From assembly GCF_024347635.1 (NCBI RefSeq), contig NZ_AP025511.1:310001-374000 (forward strand): a stretch of 64,000 bases of DNA, given 5' to 3'. Shown piece after piece: positions 61,077 through 64,000 of the stretch. How positions within the stretch are numbered: the first letter of the stretch is position 1; each line of letters starts with the position of its first letter. The stretch is from Vibrio tasmaniensis. GTDB taxonomy: Bacteria > Pseudomonadota > Gammaproteobacteria > Enterobacterales > Vibrionaceae. Made by a program: the position numbers and the translations under genes. Under the pieces are notes generated by a model. That model saw only the letters and a program-made list of their open reading frames with translations. It made no database searches and was not told where the DNA came from.

Positions 61077-61967
61077 ATGAAAGACTTAAAAGTGCTCAAT
61101 AAATTAAAGAACAACAAACATTTACTCGCAATCGCCGCGATGGGGTTGGTACTTGCTGCGCCTATCGCCAATGCTGACGACGCAAAACAACTTAGAATCA
61201 TCAGTGCTGGCAGCGCAGTTACCGAATTAGTTCTTGCTCTGGGTGCTGAAGAGCAGTTGATTGCAATTGATGTGACCAGTCACTTACCTCAATCAAAAAA
61301 ACTGCCAAAGATTGGTTATCACAGAAACCTTTCTGCAGAAGGATTGATTGCCTTATCGCCAACCACACTGATTGGCTCAGATGAGATGGGGCCAGACAAC
61401 GCCATTTCTCAATTAAAATCTGTGGGTATCGATGTCGAGATCGTTAACACCAAAGCAAACGTTGAAGGGCTATTGAAGCGTATCGATCAAATTGCAAAGA
61501 TTACCCATACCGAAGATCACTCAGAACAAGTTAAAGCCGAAGTAAATCAGAAGATTGCGGCACTGAAAGCTAACCAAGTACCCAACAACGAAGCGAAGAA
61601 AGTTCTGTTCCTATTACTGCATGAAGGCCGCCCTGCAAATGTTGCTGGCGGTGAAACATCACCCAACGCGATCATTGAACTGGCTGGGGGTGTTAACCCT
61701 GCGGCTCAAAGCCTGACCTCTTACAAACCACTGTCGATGGAATCACTCGTTGAAATGCAGCCTGATGTCATCTTAGTGAGCGGCCGTAGTTACCAGAAAA
61801 TGGGCGGCGCTGATGCCATTCTTAAATCGTTACCTATGCTAGCGGCAACGCCAGCAGGCATGAACAAGCAAATCATTACCGTAAAGGGCAGCGCTCTAGT
61901 TGGAGGGCTTGGTCTTGAAAGCCTTTCTGAAGCGAAGCGAATAAACGCACTTATCTATCCGCTATAA
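61077..61967 (+). CDS. hutB: Periplasmic heme-binding protein of the hut ABC transporter
   Basis: 296 residues from ATG 61077, chosen because a clean signal peptide follows (MKDLKVLNKL ... GLVLAAPIANA-DD); an earlier in-frame start at 60939 adds 46 residues without signal character. TroA/BtuF-type fold: RIISAGSAVTELVLALGAEE, then VNTKANVEGLLKRI and GGETSPNAIIELAGGVNPA. It delivers heme to HutCD. Its C-terminal codons and stop form one copy of an 18-bp tandem duplication. Confidence 0.93.
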   Translation: MKDLKVLNKLKNNKHLLAIAAMGLVLAAPIANADDAKQLRIISAGSAVTELVLALGAEEQLIAIDVTSHLPQSKKLPKIGYHRNLSAEGLIALSPTTLIGSDEMGPDNAISQLKSVGIDVEIVNTKANVEGLLKRIDQIAKITHTEDHSEQVKAEVNQKIAALKANQVPNNEAKKVLFLLLHEGRPANVAGGETSPNAIIELAGGVNPAAQSLTSYKPLSMESLVEMQPDVILVSGRSYQKMGGADAILKSLPMLAATPAGMNKQIITVKGSALVGGLGLESLSEAKRINALIYPL

Positions 61968-61984
61968 CTTATCTACCCGCTATA
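61949..61984. repeat. 18-bp tandem duplication spanning the hutB stop
   Basis: ACTTATCTATCCGCTATA (61949-61966) and ACTTATCTACCCGCTATA (61967-61984) differ at one position. The first copy encodes the last hutB codons and most of the TAA; the second copy would read the same amino acids and stop in frame. Confidence 0.9.
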
Positions 61985-62090
61985 ACTCACTACCCTGTTT
62001 TTACTGTTACTTGCTCAATCCTCATTACTGCGTCGCTTTCGCAAAGTCGGTTACGAGGATTGAAGCTAGTGATAGACATTGAGGCTCTTT

Positions 62091-63128
62091 ATGTTGTTAC
62101 GATCCGTCCCACTAAAAACATCGATGTTAGGCTTTGGCGCCATCCTAGTCTTAACCGCGCTGTACTCGGTCACCGTTGGGCCTATGGACATAAGCTTAGC
62201 TGACAGCGCAGCTAGCCTATTCCAACCCAGCAATGACTTAGCTCCCCACATCAATTTGGTGATTCAAGAGATCCGCTTACCGAGAACCATCTTATGTATG
62301 CTAATAGGCGCGATTCTCGCATTATGTGGTGCCGTCATGCAGGGGCTATTTAGAAACCCGCTTGCAGAACCTGGGATCATAGGCGTCTCTGCCGGAGCTG
62401 CATTAGGCGCGGCGTTGGCTATTGTTCTTTTCTCTGAGCTTTCACTGCAATACCCTGCTTTCATGAACTTTGCAGCCGTTCCAGTATTTGCCTTTTTAGG
62501 TGGCGCTTTAACTACCCTGTTAGTTTATAAGTTAGGTACGGGAAAATTCGGTACCTCGGTGACCATCATGTTATTAGCGGGGGTGGCAATTAGCGCACTA
62601 TCAGGCGCAGGTATTGGCTTCTTAAACTTCATTGCTGATGATCAAATGCTGCGTGATCTTTCGTTGTGGTCGATGGGGTCTTTGGCGGGCGCTAAGTGGT
62701 CCGGCATTTTACTTGCTGCTGTCACACTCGTTGGGTTGTTTGTTGTTTTCTACCGCCAAGCAATGTCACTGAATGCTCTATTACTGGGCGAATCAGAAGC
62801 ACAACACCTTGGCATCCCAGTACAGAAACTCAAGCGAAAGCTCATTCTACTGACTGCCGCAGGCGTTGGTATCACGGTTAGCTTGTCTGGCATGATTGGC
62901 TTCATCGGACTGGTTATTCCTCATTTAGGCCGCATGTTAGCGGGCCCAGATCATCGAGTCCTACTCCCATTGTCTGCGGTATTAGGCGCGTTACTATTAA
63001 CAGCTGCAGACATGTTCTCTCGCGTGGCACTGGCACCAGCTGAGTTGCCAGTTGGTATTGTAACTGCAATTATCGGTGCTCCATTTTTCTTGTATCTACT
63101 ATTTCAACAGAAAGGGAGAATCCTTTAA
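62091..63128 (+). CDS. hutC: Heme ABC transporter permease
   Basis: 345 residues from ATG 62091, preceded by TGAGG; an in-frame TTG at 62079 is less likely. FecCD/BtuC family with about ten membrane helices: IRLPRTILCMLIGAILALCGA, GLFRNPLAEPGIIGVSAGA, GMIGFIGLVIPHLGRML. Forms the inner-membrane channel. The stop overlaps the hutD ATG by one base. Confidence 0.95.
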   Translation: MLLRSVPLKTSMLGFGAILVLTALYSVTVGPMDISLADSAASLFQPSNDLAPHINLVIQEIRLPRTILCMLIGAILALCGAVMQGLFRNPLAEPGIIGVSAGAALGAALAIVLFSELSLQYPAFMNFAAVPVFAFLGGALTTLLVYKLGTGKFGTSVTIMLLAGVAISALSGAGIGFLNFIADDQMLRDLSLWSMGSLAGAKWSGILLAAVTLVGLFVVFYRQAMSLNALLLGESEAQHLGIPVQKLKRKLILLTAAGVGITVSLSGMIGFIGLVIPHLGRMLAGPDHRVLLPLSAVLGALLLTAADMFSRVALAPAELPVGIVTAIIGAPFFLYLLFQQKGRIL

Positions 63129-63910
63129 TGTTTCCTGCAGCGTTAAAAGCAACCGACATCGAAGTGAAGTTTGGCAGCAAAGTGATTTTAGACCGCGTTT
63201 CTATTGAGATTGAAGCAGGAAAGGTAACAACACTACTTGGACCAAACGGCGCAGGAAAAAGCACGCTGCTCAAAGCTTTATGTCAGGAGATATCGAGCAC
63301 TGGTGATATTCAGTATTTTGGACACACCAAAGACAAGTGGTCTTCTCAAAAGTTGGCTAAGCACTTGGCGATGCTTCCTCAACATAGTACGTTGACCTTC
63401 CCTTTTCTGGCACACGAAGTTGTCGAGCTTGGTGGTATCCCGTTGCAAGAGTCCAACAAGAAGCTCACTAGCATAGCTAGCCAGAAAATGGATGTTGCCG
63501 ATGTGTCTCACCTAAGCAAAAGGCTCTACCCTTCTCTATCTGGCGGTGAAAAACAGCGTGTTCACTTGGCTCGAGTGCTAACCCAACTTCACTATTCTGG
63601 TGACCAATGTATCTTGATGCTTGATGAACCCACATCAGCACTGGATCTTGCCCATCAGCACAACACGTTAAAGATCGCGAGAGAGTTAGCCGACAACCAC
63701 AACGCAGCGGTTATCGTAGTTTTACATGACTTAAACCTAGCCGCTCAATACTCAGATCGATTGATAGTTTTGAAAGAGGGAAACTTAGTTTGCGATGGCA
63801 GCCCTTGGGAAGCACTTAAGCCTTCGATGATTGAAGATGTGTACGGCTACACAAGTATTGTCGAAAAGCACCCAACCATGAACTTCCCCCAGGTTCATCC
63901 CGCACAATAA
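63128..63910 (+). CDS. hutD: Heme ABC transporter ATPase
   Basis: 260 residues. ABC ATPase motifs: Walker A LGPNGAGKST, signature LSGGEKQR, Walker B CILMLDEPTSALD and switch His in VVLHDLNLAA. It drives HutC in the inner membrane. The start overlaps the hutC stop by one base. Last gene of the operon; a terminator lies at 63972. Confidence 0.96.
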   Translation: MFPAALKATDIEVKFGSKVILDRVSIEIEAGKVTTLLGPNGAGKSTLLKALCQEISSTGDIQYFGHTKDKWSSQKLAKHLAMLPQHSTLTFPFLAHEVVELGGIPLQESNKKLTSIASQKMDVADVSHLSKRLYPSLSGGEKQRVHLARVLTQLHYSGDQCILMLDEPTSALDLAHQHNTLKIARELADNHNAAVIVVLHDLNLAAQYSDRLIVLKEGNLVCDGSPWEALKPSMIEDVYGYTSIVEKHPTMNFPQVHPAQ

Positions 63911-63971
63911 GTTCGATTAAGAACAGGTTCGTTTTGAGTATTCGCTTTCTCTAACAACCACACCATTCAAC

Positions 63972-63995
63972 GCCTCGATTTCTTCGAGGCTTTTT
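63972..63995 (+). terminator. Terminator after hutD
   Basis: GCCTCGA (63972-63978) pairs with TCGAGGC (63984-63990) and is followed by TTTTT near the window end. Confidence 0.88.
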
Positions 63996-64000
63996 ATTGT

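Noticed and set aside
1-64000. CRISPR array, integron attC sites or restriction-modification system
   Set aside because: No regularly spaced identical repeats, no attC-like cassettes and no methyltransferase-endonuclease pair were seen; the tandem repeats found have no unique spacers.

Overview
The window reads as a chromosomal segment of a Vibrio, most likely near the Splendidus clade. The evidence is two Qrr quorum-sensing small RNAs with sigma-54 promoters and LuxO-type upstream sites, the divergent heme-uptake locus hutWXZ / tonB-exbBD-hutBCD in the arrangement known from Vibrio cholerae, the YjeH, CodBA and Hcp-Hcr proteins of Gammaproteobacteria, and a mepM/Shy-type M23 endopeptidase with a Zur-like operator. 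Base composition looks even. There is no rRNA, tRNA, CRISPR array, prophage or complete insertion sequence. The only mobile DNA I recognise is one MITE-like element of about 271 bp.

Layout. 1-5.6 kb: the end of a GAPDH gene, then hcr-hcp (nitric-oxide stress) behind a sigma-54/NorR-type promoter, a small membrane protein and a lipoprotein hydrolase. 5.7-15.3 kb: amino-acid exporters with their regulators (LysE family; Lrp and LysR beside yjeH), a MocR regulator divergent from a flavoprotein, a urea transporter, an AraC regulator and a yiaWV-like pair. 15.3-23.5 kb: a block bounded by two qrr genes in opposite orientation, holding codBA, a cold-shock gene, a diguanylate cyclase, an orphan malate-synthase-like domain and a DUF3612-type regulator. 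23.5-32.8 kb: rhlE, a CHASE-GGDEF cyclase, a secreted DUF3541-like protein, a methyltransferase, a nupC-type nucleoside transporter with a structured leader and leader peptide, a lipoprotein and a phage-like small-domain protein. 33-39 kb: an ascorbate-type PTS (ulaBAC-like), an aspartoacylase-like enzyme, a porin, a DMT permease and a two-domain glutaredoxin. 39.3-39.6 kb: the MITE. 40-56 kb: an MFS pump with its LysR regulator, an EAL protein, the M23 endopeptidase, a CBM48-like small protein, DUF1275 and YjiH membrane proteins, a chemoreceptor, an alpha-amylase, ppiC and cheV. 56-64 kb: the heme uptake divergon.

Themes. Three sigma-54 promoters (hcp and both qrr genes) point to NorR and LuxO control. 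Three c-di-GMP proteins and two chemotaxis proteins suggest strong signal-transduction content. Metal and nutrient control is visible as Fur-, Zur-, PurR- and CRP-like sites. The most unusual observations are: (a) short degenerate tandem duplications whose gene-proximal copy spans the stop codon of at least five unrelated genes; (b) a structured RNA plus a 39-codon leader ORF in front of the nucleoside transporter; (c) two qrr genes sharing 52 identical bases as inverted repeats 7.6 kb apart; (d) a free-standing malate-synthase insertion-like domain; (e) a duplicated phage-type domain protein. All positions, motifs and repeats were read by eye. Family assignments come from remembered family features, not from a database search.
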